Positions 29,001 through 37,643 of a DNA stretch of 64,000 nt are shown here, piece after piece. A model generated the notes under the pieces. It searched no databases, was not told the origin of the DNA, and saw only the letters and a list, made by a program, of their open reading frames with translations. The stretch is from Calothrix anomala FACHB-343 (GTDB taxonomy: Bacteria > Cyanobacteriota > Cyanobacteriia > Cyanobacteriales > Nostocaceae), in the NCBI RefSeq assembly GCF_014696435.1, contig NZ_JACJQG010000041.1, forward strand, positions 19,814-83,813, read 5' to 3'. Every line of letters begins with the position of its first letter. Position 1 is the first letter of the stretch. The position numbers were made by a program, and so were the translations under genes.

Positions 29001-32000
29001 AGTTTTAGTCAAGACGGACAGCGCATAGCCATTGTCTTAGAAAATGCTGTAGAAGTATGGGATTTATCTGGTAAATTGCTCTTGAATTTCCAAGCCGAAG
29101 GCGGAAAAATTGATAGTTTTGCACAAGCTACTTTAAGCGCAGATGGACAAAGTATTGCGATCGCATATTCTGAAGATCCTGCTCGGGTTTTCGATATGTC
29201 TGGAAAACAGCTAGCAATTCTGCAAGGACGCTCGAGTAGTGTTAATGATGCCAATTTCAGTCAAGACGGTAAATATGTTGTGACTGCATCATCTGACAAA
29301 ATCGCCCGCGTTTGGGATATTTCGGGGAATTTATTAACAGAACTTAAAGGACATCTTAGCAGTATTAATAGTGCAAGTTTTAGCCCTGATGGTAAGCTAA
29401 TTGTCACGACATCTGCTAATAGTTCGGCTCGGATTTGGGATATTTCTGGTAAACAACTATCTCTGCTCAAAGGAGAGAACGATTTTATATCAAATCAAGC
29501 TATTGGTTCTAGTGTTGCTAGTGCCAGCTTTAGCCCTGATGGAAAATTTATTTTTACCGTAGATGACAACCTATCGTATGTGCAATTGTGGACTAATACA
29601 GGTAAATTGGTAATGTCGACTTCAGATATTTACCAAATTCAAAATGTTAGGTTTAGTTTAGATAGTAAGCGGATTATGGTAACAGGATCTTCCCATATAT
29701 ATGTATGGGATATTTCCGGTAAAATGATAGCTAAAATTCGTATTCCTAAAGGTCAGTTAAATACTTATAGGCTTATTAGTATTAGCCCAGATGAACAGCA
29801 TGTTATCCTCTATTCCTGGGTACTCCGGCTGGGTTTTTATTCCACTAATGCCCGTTTATGGGTAGCTAGTTTATCCAATGCTCAACCGTTAGTCGAGTTA
29901 AAAGGGCATCAAGGTTACGTGAACGAAGCCAACTTTAGTGCAGATAGTCAAAAAATTATTGCCACATCTAATAATACTGCTCGTGTTTGGGATTTGTCAG
30001 GGAAGCTATTAACGGAATTCAAAGGACATCAAGGTAATGTTACAAGTGCAAACTTTAGTTCAGATGGCAACAAAATTGTGACATCATCAGATGATGGTAC
30101 TGCTCGTATATGGGACAATTCTGGTAAACAATTAGTTGTACTAAGTTTATCTCAAATCTCTTCTTCCCCAAAAGTTGCAGCCGACAGATTACGCGATTTA
30201 GAATTTTACGCTCCCAACTGCGCCCAAGCATTTGAACCGTGGCAAAAAGCGCTTAAAATCTATCAAGAAATATCCGATCGCGAAAACCAAGCTATCATCC
30301 TGGAAAAACTGGGAAATGCTTACTATTGTCTCAGCGATTACACCAATGCTATTAATTCCTATACTCAAGCATCAAGCATTGCCCAACAACAAAATTACCC
30401 AGAAATCCAAGCCAGAAATCTCTCCAATATCGGCAGCGTTTACAATTCTTTAGCTGATTATGAACCAGCAATTAAATCTTACGCAGAAGCATTAAAACTT
30501 CTCCAACAACAAAATACTCGACTCAAAGCAGAAATTCTCCGAGGGCGAGGTAATGTTTATAATTCCCAAGGTAAATATCACGAAGCTATTCAAGATTATT
30601 CGCAAGCATTAGCCATTGAGGAGAAGTGGAGAAATGCTGCTGGTATAGCCAAAAATAAAGTCAATCTGGCAAATATTTATTATGCTTTGGGTGACTACTC
30701 AAAAGCTATTCAATATTACAAAGAAACTCTAGATGCAACCCCCAGCGAATCTTTAGCCGGTTTAGGAAATACTTATCTTTCTCTCGGTGATACCGTCAAA
30801 GCAATTGAATTGCACAATCAAAGCTTGGCGAAAGCAAGACAAATTGAAGACAAAGAAGCAGAAGGTAACGCACTAAATAATTTAGCTTATGCTTTGATGA
30901 AAGCCAATAATCTTCCAGAAGCAGAGAAAAATCTCTTGGGAACTATAAAAATTTGGGAATCTCTGCGTGCTGGGTTAAATGATGCTAATAAAGTTTCTAT
31001 CTTTGAAAAACAATCTCGCACCTATCGCCTACTGCAAGAAGTTTTAATTGCTCAAAATAAAATTAATCAGGCCTTAGAAATTTCTGAACGGGGTCGTTCT
31101 CGTGCTTTTGTGGAATTGCTCTCAAGGCGTTTATCTCCCAACCCAACACAACAATCAAGTATTACTCCGCCAAATATTGAGCAGATTAAACAAATAGCTA
31201 AATCACAAAATGCGACTTTGGTGCAATATTCAATTGTTAATCAAGAAGATAAACAACAAATAAAAGAATCAGAAATTTATATTTGGGTAGTGAAACCCAC
31301 AGGTGAAGTTGCATTTCATCGCCAAGATATCAAGGCGTTATTGCAAACAGAAAATAAAACTTTAGCCCAATTAGTTGATATGTCCCGACTATCTATAGGG
31401 GTGAGAAGTCGCGCAGGTGGAATTATCGCCGCCGCAGCTGATGGTGCAAATCAAACCAAACGCTTACAACAACTGCATGATTTGTTAATTAAACCGATCG
31501 CAAACCAGCTACCCAGCAACCCCAGCGATCGCATTATTTTCATTCCCCAAGGTTCCCTGTTCTTGGTTCCGTTCCCCGCATTGCAAGACGCCCAAAATAA
31601 ATACTTGGTAGAAAAACACACAATTCTTACTGCGCCATCGATTCAACTACTAGATTTTACACGCCAGCAAAAACAAGCACAGCCAGCTAAATCAGCTTCT
31701 CTAGCAAATTTAGTGGTGGGTAATCCTACCATGCCTTTTGTATCCCTTGTGCCAGGAGAAAAACCCCAACAGCTACCACCTTTAAAGGGTGCAGAAGAAG
31801 AAGCAAAAGCGATCGCACCTCTACTCAACACCAAAGCGATTACAGGTTCTCAAGCAACAGAAACAGCGATCGCCCAAAAAATGACCCAATCACGTATCAT
31901 TCATTTAGCAACACATGGATTCTTTGATGATTTACGCGGTTTGGGAAGTGCTATAGCCCTTGCACCCGCAGGTAAAGATGATGGTTTATTAACTGCGGAA

Positions 32001-32315
32001 GAAATTTTGGATTTGAAACTACAAGCTGAACTCGTGGTTCTTAGCGCCTGCGATACTGGACGAGGAAAAATCACAGGGGATGGAGTAATTGGTTTATCTC
32101 GGTCTTTTATCAGCGCAGGTGTACCTAGCATTGTAGTTTCTCTCTGGCAAGTACCCGATACACCAACGGCATCTTTAATGACTGAGTTTTATCAAAACTT
32201 AAGTAAAAATCATGATAAAGCTGCTGCCTTAAGACAAGCGATGCTAACTACGATCAAGACCCACCCCGACCCTGTAAATTGGGCGGCATTTACTTTAATT
32301 GGCGAAGTCAATTGA
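26070..32315 (+). CDS. Very large WD40-TPR-CHAT protein
   Basis: 2081 residues with an N-terminal signal peptide (IILIAFISFLVVISPTFP). About 30 WD40-type repeats (ELKGHQGNVNSANFSPDGK, RIVTASxDxTARVWD pattern) fill residues 60-1380, enough for several propellers. Five or six TPRs follow (about 1400-1620), and a CHAT domain ends the protein, with the His in IHLATHGFFDD and Cys in VVLSACDTGRGK and the VSLWQVPD segment. The plan suggests a secreted or surface receptor whose propellers bind a ligand and whose protease acts on an unknown target. Middle repeats are diverged, outer ones closely similar. Single gene, terminator of secA upstream. Confidence 0.9.
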   Translation: MRYYRIILIAFISFLVVISPTFPQNLSILFSGTQVLAQTPNQKTTIAASGSFIDYFAEERQFKGHEGSVNSANFSYDGQRIVTAGSDGTARIWDFSGKELLVLQGHQGTVRSANFSPDGQLIVTASFDGTARVWNNSGQQLAELKGHQGNVNSANFSPDGKRIVTAGADQTVRIWDISGKQLAEFKGHEGSVYSVNFSPDGQRIVTAAADKTARVWDLSGKVLAQLQGHTDTVWSANFSPDGQRIVTASDDKTARVWDLSGKVLAELKGHSDSVYSASFSPDGQKIVTASVDKTALIWDSTGKLVGKLPGHQGGVNSVGFSADGKFIVSAANDGNTKIWNMSTKLLRELPGQRYLSFSSNGQYILTVSDEKILQVWNIDGTVLAEFKSQDNVIYGKFSPDTKLIVTLSETTTQVWDIKGKLISQSKHDNTINKAIFSPDSQCLVTTGDYNQISQIWDMKGKLLAELEHDRTDSTSLIGNSVTFSLDGQYIMIISGNTVAKVWDINGKLISEIKDPESYINRANFSPDNKLIITTAHELDIARIWNINGKLITQLKHDTFVKDAMFSPDGQMILTADEQVRIWDLKGKLVTKIPQPNANAFFHLNSEGKLIIITSTEETTRFWDISGKMLRELVGSYPKFSADRNWTITSGYNTVKVWNTSGQLLTDINGFNSDILDVSISPDARQVAIASDNIGVWYLAAKQSPQIQNPVNPVPLIPNSNSITSHFPTVADNVDFSFDGKKLLTIAEETILEVWDISGNLLAELKKSSYSLRKAHFSPNAKQVLVIFLDNAAIWDISSNNLVELKGHTDAIIDATWSQNGKLIVTTSKDGTTRLWDTTGKQIVVLEKQDGFLYSVSFSQDGQQILTATDKAIRLWHLSGKQIAEIKEGAANAYLSQDGKRIISTLNYGTAKVWDISGKLLFELGEKNTGYVNDVFLSPDGQRIVIASKSRDICVWDNTGKLLARFEKENMINKPYNYSFSQDGQRIAIVLENAVEVWDLSGKLLLNFQAEGGKIDSFAQATLSADGQSIAIAYSEDPARVFDMSGKQLAILQGRSSSVNDANFSQDGKYVVTASSDKIARVWDISGNLLTELKGHLSSINSASFSPDGKLIVTTSANSSARIWDISGKQLSLLKGENDFISNQAIGSSVASASFSPDGKFIFTVDDNLSYVQLWTNTGKLVMSTSDIYQIQNVRFSLDSKRIMVTGSSHIYVWDISGKMIAKIRIPKGQLNTYRLISISPDEQHVILYSWVLRLGFYSTNARLWVASLSNAQPLVELKGHQGYVNEANFSADSQKIIATSNNTARVWDLSGKLLTEFKGHQGNVTSANFSSDGNKIVTSSDDGTARIWDNSGKQLVVLSLSQISSSPKVAADRLRDLEFYAPNCAQAFEPWQKALKIYQEISDRENQAIILEKLGNAYYCLSDYTNAINSYTQASSIAQQQNYPEIQARNLSNIGSVYNSLADYEPAIKSYAEALKLLQQQNTRLKAEILRGRGNVYNSQGKYHEAIQDYSQALAIEEKWRNAAGIAKNKVNLANIYYALGDYSKAIQYYKETLDATPSESLAGLGNTYLSLGDTVKAIELHNQSLAKARQIEDKEAEGNALNNLAYALMKANNLPEAEKNLLGTIKIWESLRAGLNDANKVSIFEKQSRTYRLLQEVLIAQNKINQALEISERGRSRAFVELLSRRLSPNPTQQSSITPPNIEQIKQIAKSQNATLVQYSIVNQEDKQQIKESEIYIWVVKPTGEVAFHRQDIKALLQTENKTLAQLVDMSRLSIGVRSRAGGIIAAAADGANQTKRLQQLHDLLIKPIANQLPSNPSDRIIFIPQGSLFLVPFPALQDAQNKYLVEKHTILTAPSIQLLDFTRQQKQAQPAKSASLANLVVGNPTMPFVSLVPGEKPQQLPPLKGAEEEAKAIAPLLNTKAITGSQATETAIAQKMTQSRIIHLATHGFFDDLRGLGSAIALAPAGKDDGLLTAEEILDLKLQAELVVLSACDTGRGKITGDGVIGLSRSFISAGVPSIVVSLWQVPDTPTASLMTEFYQNLSKNHDKAAALRQAMLTTIKTHPDPVNWAAFTLIGEVN

Positions 32316-32335
32316 ATTTTTACCCTTGCTGTCAG

Positions 32336-32429
32336 CATACTTTGTGTACTTCGCGTCTACCCTGCGGGTTCTCCTTTGGAGTATGCGGTTCGTTTTTTTA
32401 ACCCTCATAAATTTTACGACAGACCACTA
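32336..32429. repeat. Dispersed repeat and IS-end-like sequence
   Basis: GTACTTCGCG...GGTTCGTTTTTTT resembles the sequences at 3646 and 63783. It is followed by ACAGACCACTAG, whose complement CTAGTGGTCTGT recurs at 63868-63879 next to a transposase gene end. It may be the remaining end of a lost insertion. Confidence 0.4.
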
Positions 32430-32463
32430 GCTAGATAAAATTACTGAAATTCAAGCAATGAAA

Positions 32464-32490
32464 AAGGCACAACAATGTTGTGCCTTAACT
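32464..32490 (-). terminator. Terminator of the gas vesicle-side transcript
   Basis: AAGGCACAAC/GTTGTGCCTT stem; on the minus strand it is followed by TTTTTC. It lies 48 bases past the stop codon of the CDC48-like gene and should end the leftward transcript. Confidence 0.75.
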
Positions 32491-32537
32491 ATCCTCTGCA
32501 ACTCCAAAAAATAAAATCTACTGTACAGTCCCTAGAA

Positions 32538-34400
32538 TTAACTAGGGCGTTGCTCAGTTAACACCTGATATGCATAATTGAAATCATCAGTAGTAATACG
32601 GATGTCTGTAGGTGTTGTTTGTCCTTGAGAACGGAAACGGCGAATCGCCTCAACAGCCGCTTGATTGCACAGCAATGTTAAGTCTGCACCATTCCAACCT
32701 TTGGTCATCTCTGCCCAATATTCCAAATCCACATCTTGTAGTGGTCTTCCTTGGCTATGAACCTTTAAGATTGACAGACGGCTACCTAAATCTGGTAAAT
32801 CGACTTTCATCTGTAAATCTAAGCGTCCAGCGCGTAATAAAGCCGGATCTAGAGTATCAGGTCGATTTGTCGCCCCAATTACTAAGATAGTGGTTCCTAC
32901 TTGTAAGCCATCTAATTCTGTGAGTAATTGACCAACTACGCGATCGCTTACTCCCGAATCTCCATTGTAACTGCCTCTAGCGGGAGCCAAGGTATCAATT
33001 TCATCAATAAATACTACACAGGGGTCGGCTTGTCTGGCTTTCGCAAACAATTCTCGCACAGCTTGTTCGCTAGCTCCTACCCAACGGCTGAGTAATTCTG
33101 GCCCGTTGACACCAATAAAATTCGCCCTGGCTTGAGAAGCTACAGCTTTAGCTAACAAAGTCTTACCTGTTCCCGGAGGCCCCCACAGTAAAATTCCTTT
33201 CGGTGCTAAAGCTTTGGTTTGCAAATACAATTCCGGATACAGTAACGCCCCTTCTACCGATTCACGCAGCGTTTGCTTAATTGTCTCCAAACCACCAATA
33301 TCTTCCCAAGCCACATGGGGAACTTCAACTTCCACACTCCGCAATACCGCCGGCTTGATTTCTTTCAGCGCTTGCAAAAAGTCAGACTGACACACCGTCA
33401 TATTGTCTGGAATTTTTTCGTCAATCGAAGGTACGTGACGGCGCAACGCTGTATAAGCAGCTTTTTGACATACAGCCTTCAAATCAGCCCCGACAAAGCC
33501 CACAGCCCGTTCAGCAATGAAATCCAAGTCAACCGTATTATCTAAAGGCATAGCACGGGTGAGAATTTGCAGAATTTCCTTGCGTCCGTTGCAATCGGGG
33601 ATGCGAAACTGAACTTCTCTATCAAATCGACCCGGACGGCGCAAAGCCGGGTCAAGATGGTCGGGGCGATTAGTCGCCGCTAAAACAATCACACCTTGGC
33701 TTTGAGAAAAACCATCCATCAAGCTTAATAACTGCGCCACTAGACGTTTTTCTACTTCCCCTTCTACCGCACTCCGGTCGGGAGCCAAACTATCAATTTC
33801 ATCGATAAATATAATACAGGGAGCATTTTTCGCTGCCTTTTCAAAAATACCTCGCAGTCGTTGTTCCGCTTCACCGTAATATTTACTGATGACTTCCGGG
33901 CCGACGAGGGCGATATAGTTCACCCCCAATTCTTCTGCTAAAGCGCGGGCGGTGAGGGTTTTACCAGTTCCCGGAGGCCCCACCAACAACACGCCTCGCG
34001 TGGGTTCTAGACCTAGTTTTGCCAAGAGGTCGGGACGTTTTAAGGGGATAGCAATCAGTTCTTTGAGTTCTTTAAGAACTTCACCCAATCCACCCACATC
34101 TTTAAGACTATGATCGGAAGGTGCATTAGGTGGCACAATCGGGTCAGATGGGGCGCTGCTACCACCGCCACCGCCACCGCCACCACCTCCAGAATTAGCC
34201 GACGGTTGAGTGCGGAAGCGGCTAGTACCCACATCATTAGCCATATTATTCGGACGGGGCACATTCCCATATCGGGGAATACTGCTCATCGGACGAGAAT
34301 TTATTTGTACATCCGTCTTAATCTCGCCCTTTTCTACCTTTTCTTCCAGAGTTTTGACTAACTCTAATAACTGTTCAAAACCCTTAAACAACTCACTCAT
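32538..34400 (-). CDS. CDC48-like double AAA+ ATPase, end of gas vesicle cluster
   Basis: 620 residues with two AAA+ modules. D1 has GPPGTGKT (141-148), DEIDSLAPDR and the second-region-of-homology AATNRPDHLDPALRRPGRFD; D2 repeats GPPGTGKT (about 405), DEIDTLAP and GATNRPDTLDPALLRAGRLD. There is no CDC48 N-domain: the first 60 residues (LFKGFEQLLELVKTLEEKVEKG) are a helical segment, joined to D1 by a run of ten Gly (71-80). CDC48 proteins unfold or extract client proteins. It is the last gene of the leftward gas vesicle series, 50 bases behind the ArsA-like gene. A role in remodelling Gvp proteins is inference from position. Confidence 0.88.
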   Translation of the reverse strand: MSELFKGFEQLLELVKTLEEKVEKGEIKTDVQINSRPMSSIPRYGNVPRPNNMANDVGTSRFRTQPSANSGGGGGGGGGGSSAPSDPIVPPNAPSDHSLKDVGGLGEVLKELKELIAIPLKRPDLLAKLGLEPTRGVLLVGPPGTGKTLTARALAEELGVNYIALVGPEVISKYYGEAEQRLRGIFEKAAKNAPCIIFIDEIDSLAPDRSAVEGEVEKRLVAQLLSLMDGFSQSQGVIVLAATNRPDHLDPALRRPGRFDREVQFRIPDCNGRKEILQILTRAMPLDNTVDLDFIAERAVGFVGADLKAVCQKAAYTALRRHVPSIDEKIPDNMTVCQSDFLQALKEIKPAVLRSVEVEVPHVAWEDIGGLETIKQTLRESVEGALLYPELYLQTKALAPKGILLWGPPGTGKTLLAKAVASQARANFIGVNGPELLSRWVGASEQAVRELFAKARQADPCVVFIDEIDTLAPARGSYNGDSGVSDRVVGQLLTELDGLQVGTTILVIGATNRPDTLDPALLRAGRLDLQMKVDLPDLGSRLSILKVHSQGRPLQDVDLEYWAEMTKGWNGADLTLLCNQAAVEAIRRFRSQGQTTPTDIRITTDDFNYAYQVLTEQRPS

Positions 34401-34450
34401 AAAATACCTCGATAGTTGACTCCCAAATCCCGCGATTTCTTTGGCGAAAT

Positions 34451-36358
34451 TTAGCTGTTATGTGCAATTAATTCCTCGAATTCAAATAACAGATGGGCTG
34501 CACATTGAATTCTCGTCAGTGGCTCTACAGAACGGGGTAAGCGCGGTAAGCGAATAATCGTTTGTTTGGGAAATAAGCTTCCCTCTACTTCCGCTTCTGG
34601 ACTGTAGCGATTCTGTACCACATAACGTTGATTAACTCCCATCTTTGCCAAGGATTCTGTTAATCTTATGTGTTCGGCAATAATTGCTGCTTCTGCTTGA
34701 ATTACACCAATAAATTGAGTTTCCTGGGGATTTTTTAATTTCTTTTGCGCCTGGACAACTTGTTGACGTAAACCCCGCAACCGCCCAATTACATCCACAT
34801 GACCCAAAACATTTTGATATTTCATCCACAGCTTAAATATCCATGTTAACCAATCTCCTAAAGCTGATGGCATTTCCAAAAAGCGCAGTAGATGGCCTGT
34901 AGGTGCTGTATCTAAAATAATCAAGTCTTCTTGGTTGCTGCTTAATAAATCCATCACCGTAACTAGAGATAATATCTCATCAATTCCCGGTAAAGCTTGC
35001 GACATAATTTGTCGCCAAGCCTCTGGTAAATAAGCAACATTTACTGTCGAATCTGTTTGCGTTCCTTCTCCACTAATCATATCTGCTAATTCCCACAGAT
35101 AATCAGCACGAAATTGGTCTAAAACTCTAGTTTCATCAACTTCTTGCGCGCTCAAATTAGGAGTTAACATCATCGGCTCATGTCCTAAGGTTTGCCCAAA
35201 AGCATCACCTAAAGAATGAGCCGGATCTATGGAAATGACGCGAATATTTTTTTGGGGATAATGTTGCGCACAAGCCCAAGCAACTGCTGCTGCTACTGTT
35301 GTTTTACCTACACCTCCTTTACCACCAACAATAATCAGTTGACATCCTTCCGCCAAAAAATCGCTAAAACTTGGTAGGATTTTATTTGGCCATTGGATGA
35401 TTGGTGGTGGTGCAAGTTCCACAGTATTGATAGTTTGAATTTGGTTAGCCAAACTATCTAACAACATCCCACCTAAGGGCAGTACTTGCTGTTGGGGAAG
35501 AGTGAAAACAGGTTTGTCAGGTGCTATTTTTAAGTATTGAGCGAGTAAATTTTGCTGCTCGGCATAACGGTCTTTATCGAGAGTATCTGCTGTCAAAAGC
35601 CGATTGATAAACAATCCAGCATAGGGAATTTCTAATTCTTTTAAACTAACTAAAAAGCGTTCAGTTTCTAAAAATGACATCGGCTCAGAAACTGCTACCA
35701 CTAAACAGCCGGTAAAATTTTCATCTTGCAGTAAGCGTCTGCCCTCTGCTAGTTGAAATTTCATATCAACTAAAAAATCATCAACCTCATCTGCTTTATA
35801 ATTACCCTTAAAAGTTGTGGTAATTACACGATGTTTTTCTTGAAATAATTCAAAGGAATTTAAAATAACATCTAGAAAGTCTTTTAAGCGTAATAAATTT
35901 AATGTGTGCCCCGAAGGAGCCATATCTAGAACAATCCGATCTACTTTCTTTTCCGAAAGCAGTCGTTGAATTTCTAACAACCCCATGAGTTCATTTAACC
36001 CAGGCCAGTTTAAATCCCAAACTGGTGCTAAATCTTCACCGTCGGCTAAACTACCACGTTCTACTAATAATTCTAAAAAGTGACTATATTTGGCTTTAAA
36101 TTCTAACAGCAGTTTTTGTGCATCTAATGCTTGAACGCTCAAGTTAGGTAAATCGTTTACAGGTAAAGCATTATCTGTGACTTCTGTGAGTAAAACATCG
36201 CCTAAAGAATGAGCCGGATCTGTAGAAATTAATAAAATTCTTTCGTCGGGAAATTTTCTCGCCCAATACCGGGCAAAACTGCAAGAAATGGTAGTTTTAC
36301 CAACCCCACCTTTGCCGCTAAACATGACTAAATTTAGAGAATCGTAGTTTTTCATCAT
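34451..36358 (-). CDS. Tandem ArsA/Get3-type ATPase
   Basis: 635 residues made of two homologous halves. Each has the deviant Walker A GKGGVGKTT (15-23 and about 348-356), the switch STDPAHSLGDV/SIDPAHSLGDA, and DMAPSGHTLNLLRL/DTAPTGHLLRFLEMP. No Cys triad for metalloid binding is visible, so this is nearer to Get3-like targeting ATPases than to an arsenite pump subunit, despite the family name and the arsenic genes 17 kb away. It lies 37 bases behind the second gvpF/L gene. Get3 shields hydrophobic segments of newly made proteins; GvpA would be a natural client (inference). Confidence 0.85.
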   Translation of the reverse strand: MMKNYDSLNLVMFSGKGGVGKTTISCSFARYWARKFPDERILLISTDPAHSLGDVLLTEVTDNALPVNDLPNLSVQALDAQKLLLEFKAKYSHFLELLVERGSLADGEDLAPVWDLNWPGLNELMGLLEIQRLLSEKKVDRIVLDMAPSGHTLNLLRLKDFLDVILNSFELFQEKHRVITTTFKGNYKADEVDDFLVDMKFQLAEGRRLLQDENFTGCLVVAVSEPMSFLETERFLVSLKELEIPYAGLFINRLLTADTLDKDRYAEQQNLLAQYLKIAPDKPVFTLPQQQVLPLGGMLLDSLANQIQTINTVELAPPPIIQWPNKILPSFSDFLAEGCQLIIVGGKGGVGKTTVAAAVAWACAQHYPQKNIRVISIDPAHSLGDAFGQTLGHEPMMLTPNLSAQEVDETRVLDQFRADYLWELADMISGEGTQTDSTVNVAYLPEAWRQIMSQALPGIDEILSLVTVMDLLSSNQEDLIILDTAPTGHLLRFLEMPSALGDWLTWIFKLWMKYQNVLGHVDVIGRLRGLRQQVVQAQKKLKNPQETQFIGVIQAEAAIIAEHIRLTESLAKMGVNQRYVVQNRYSPEAEVEGSLFPKQTIIRLPRLPRSVEPLTRIQCAAHLLFEFEELIAHNS

Positions 36359-36395
36359 CCACCTATAAATTCCCAGTAAAACTTGTAAATCATCT

Positions 36396-37079
36396 TTAAA
36401 CGAAATGGTAGGGAGGTAGAGCTTCTCCTAAGCAGAGATCCCAAGATGGGCAAGCAGATTGCCAAGTATAAAATTGCTCTAAAAATGCAGATTTATCTTG
36501 GTCGTTAACTAAAATATAAATCCGAATTTCTTCGCCTTTGTTCTGCACAATTGCCGAAGATTGATAAATTTCTGTAATTACATTAATCAGACTGGATTTT
36601 TCATCAGTCTGGGAAATTAAGAAAGTTTTTTGCTGTTCAAAATGCTGTTTCTTGGCTAAAAAATAATCTCTACCTCCGCCTACAGCCGCTCTGACAGGTT
36701 CTTTAAAAGTTTGAGGTATGAGTCTTAAACTATATTCAGTTTTACCTTGAATATGCTCTAATTTTTCTCGATATTCCCGATTGTGAACTTCTATATGGTT
36801 AAGTAATATTGCTTGAGAACTAAAAGAAGTGCCAAAACGCAAAGGTAAAACTGTAGTTTGCTCAAATAGTTCGCGAATCACGCGATCGTGAGTTAAGACC
36901 ATTTTGATAACTTCTTCATCATTATCTTGCACTGATTCTAAAGATATTCCTTGTTCCACAACGGCGGAAATACCTGCACCATGAATTAAGCCTAATTTTC
37001 CTAAATTACCTATTGGTAAATTTAAAGATACATCAGGATTTTTCAAAAAAGCATAAGTGTAAAGATTTAACGATTCCAT
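36396..37079 (-). CDS. Gas vesicle protein GvpF/GvpL family, second copy (GvpW-like)
   Basis: 227 residues from ATG 37079 (MESLNLYTYAFL), where GvpF/L homology begins; an ATG 63 bases upstream has a weak AGG site and would add 21 residues. Typical features are the N-terminal LYTYAF, VLTHDRVIRELFEQTTVLPLRFGTSF and the C-terminal IYILVNDQDKSAF...PSWDLCLGEALPPYHFV. GvpF/L proteins bind GvpA monomers and start vesicle assembly. In position (after gvpG and gvpV) it matches gvpW of Anabaena clusters. Part of the leftward series with the ATPases. Confidence 0.85.
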   Translation of the reverse strand: MESLNLYTYAFLKNPDVSLNLPIGNLGKLGLIHGAGISAVVEQGISLESVQDNDEEVIKMVLTHDRVIRELFEQTTVLPLRFGTSFSSQAILLNHIEVHNREYREKLEHIQGKTEYSLRLIPQTFKEPVRAAVGGGRDYFLAKKQHFEQQKTFLISQTDEKSSLINVITEIYQSSAIVQNKGEEIRIYILVNDQDKSAFLEQFYTWQSACPSWDLCLGEALPPYHFV

Positions 37080-37236
37080 TGTTATCGATGTATTTAAAAA
37101 AGTGAGATTTTTGTTAACTTCGTTAATATTTATAGCACCCATAATTACCTGAAAACAAAATAATAAATTATTATTTTTTAGACTTTACAACCTGATTTTG
37201 TTAGTTATAATACAAACAATTGTTCAGGTAAAATCA

Positions 37237-37554
37237 ATGAAACATCTTCGTAATCGCGGTTCTATTAGACCTAAAGTAACTACTATGCCACGGAGTAAAT
37301 CGGAAGCTTCTAATCAGTTAGAACTTTATAAACTGGTGACCGAACAGCAAAGAATTAAGCAAGAGCTACAGTTTATAGAGCAGAGAACCGTAATGTTAAA
37401 ACAACGTTTGGGTACACTCAAGAATCAGATAGCAGACGCAGAACAAAATATTCAAAAGTTACGCCAATCCGATCCTCGCCATTCTCACTTACCCAAGCGT
37501 CCTAATATCTTTTTTGAAGCTAAAAATTATCAAGCATTTGAGATTGAATATTAA
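37237..37554 (+). CDS. gvpV: Gas vesicle protein GvpV (inverted relative to the cluster)
   Basis: 105 residues from ATG 37237 (MKHLRNRGSIRP). A basic N-terminus with IRPKVTTMPRSKSEAS leads into a long coiled coil (LYKLVTEQQRIKQELQFIEQ, then LKNQIADAEQNIQKL). This matches my memory of GvpV from Anabaena-type clusters, where it sits between gvpG and gvpW. Here it occupies that place but on the opposite strand, with its own terminator, so it needs its own promoter, probably in the 157 bases shared with the divergent gvpF/L gene. Its role in assembly is not established. Confidence 0.75.
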   Translation: MKHLRNRGSIRPKVTTMPRSKSEASNQLELYKLVTEQQRIKQELQFIEQRTVMLKQRLGTLKNQIADAEQNIQKLRQSDPRHSHLPKRPNIFFEAKNYQAFEIEY

Positions 37555-37586
37555 TGTTTATAGCTTCACTACATAATTAAACTATT

Positions 37587-37608
37587 AACCCGCAGAAGCG
37601 GGTTTTTA
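37587..37608 (+). terminator. gvpV terminator
   Basis: AACCCGC/GCGGGTT stem with an AGAA loop and TTTTTAAT tail, 33 bases after the gvpV stop codon. Confidence 0.85.
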
Positions 37609-37643
37609 ATTTAATATCAACATTAAGTTATGTCGGCAAATGA

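Noticed and set aside
34451-36358. Calling the ArsA-like ATPase part of arsenic resistance
   Set aside because: It lies in the gas vesicle series 17 kb from the ars genes and has no visible metalloid-binding Cys triad.
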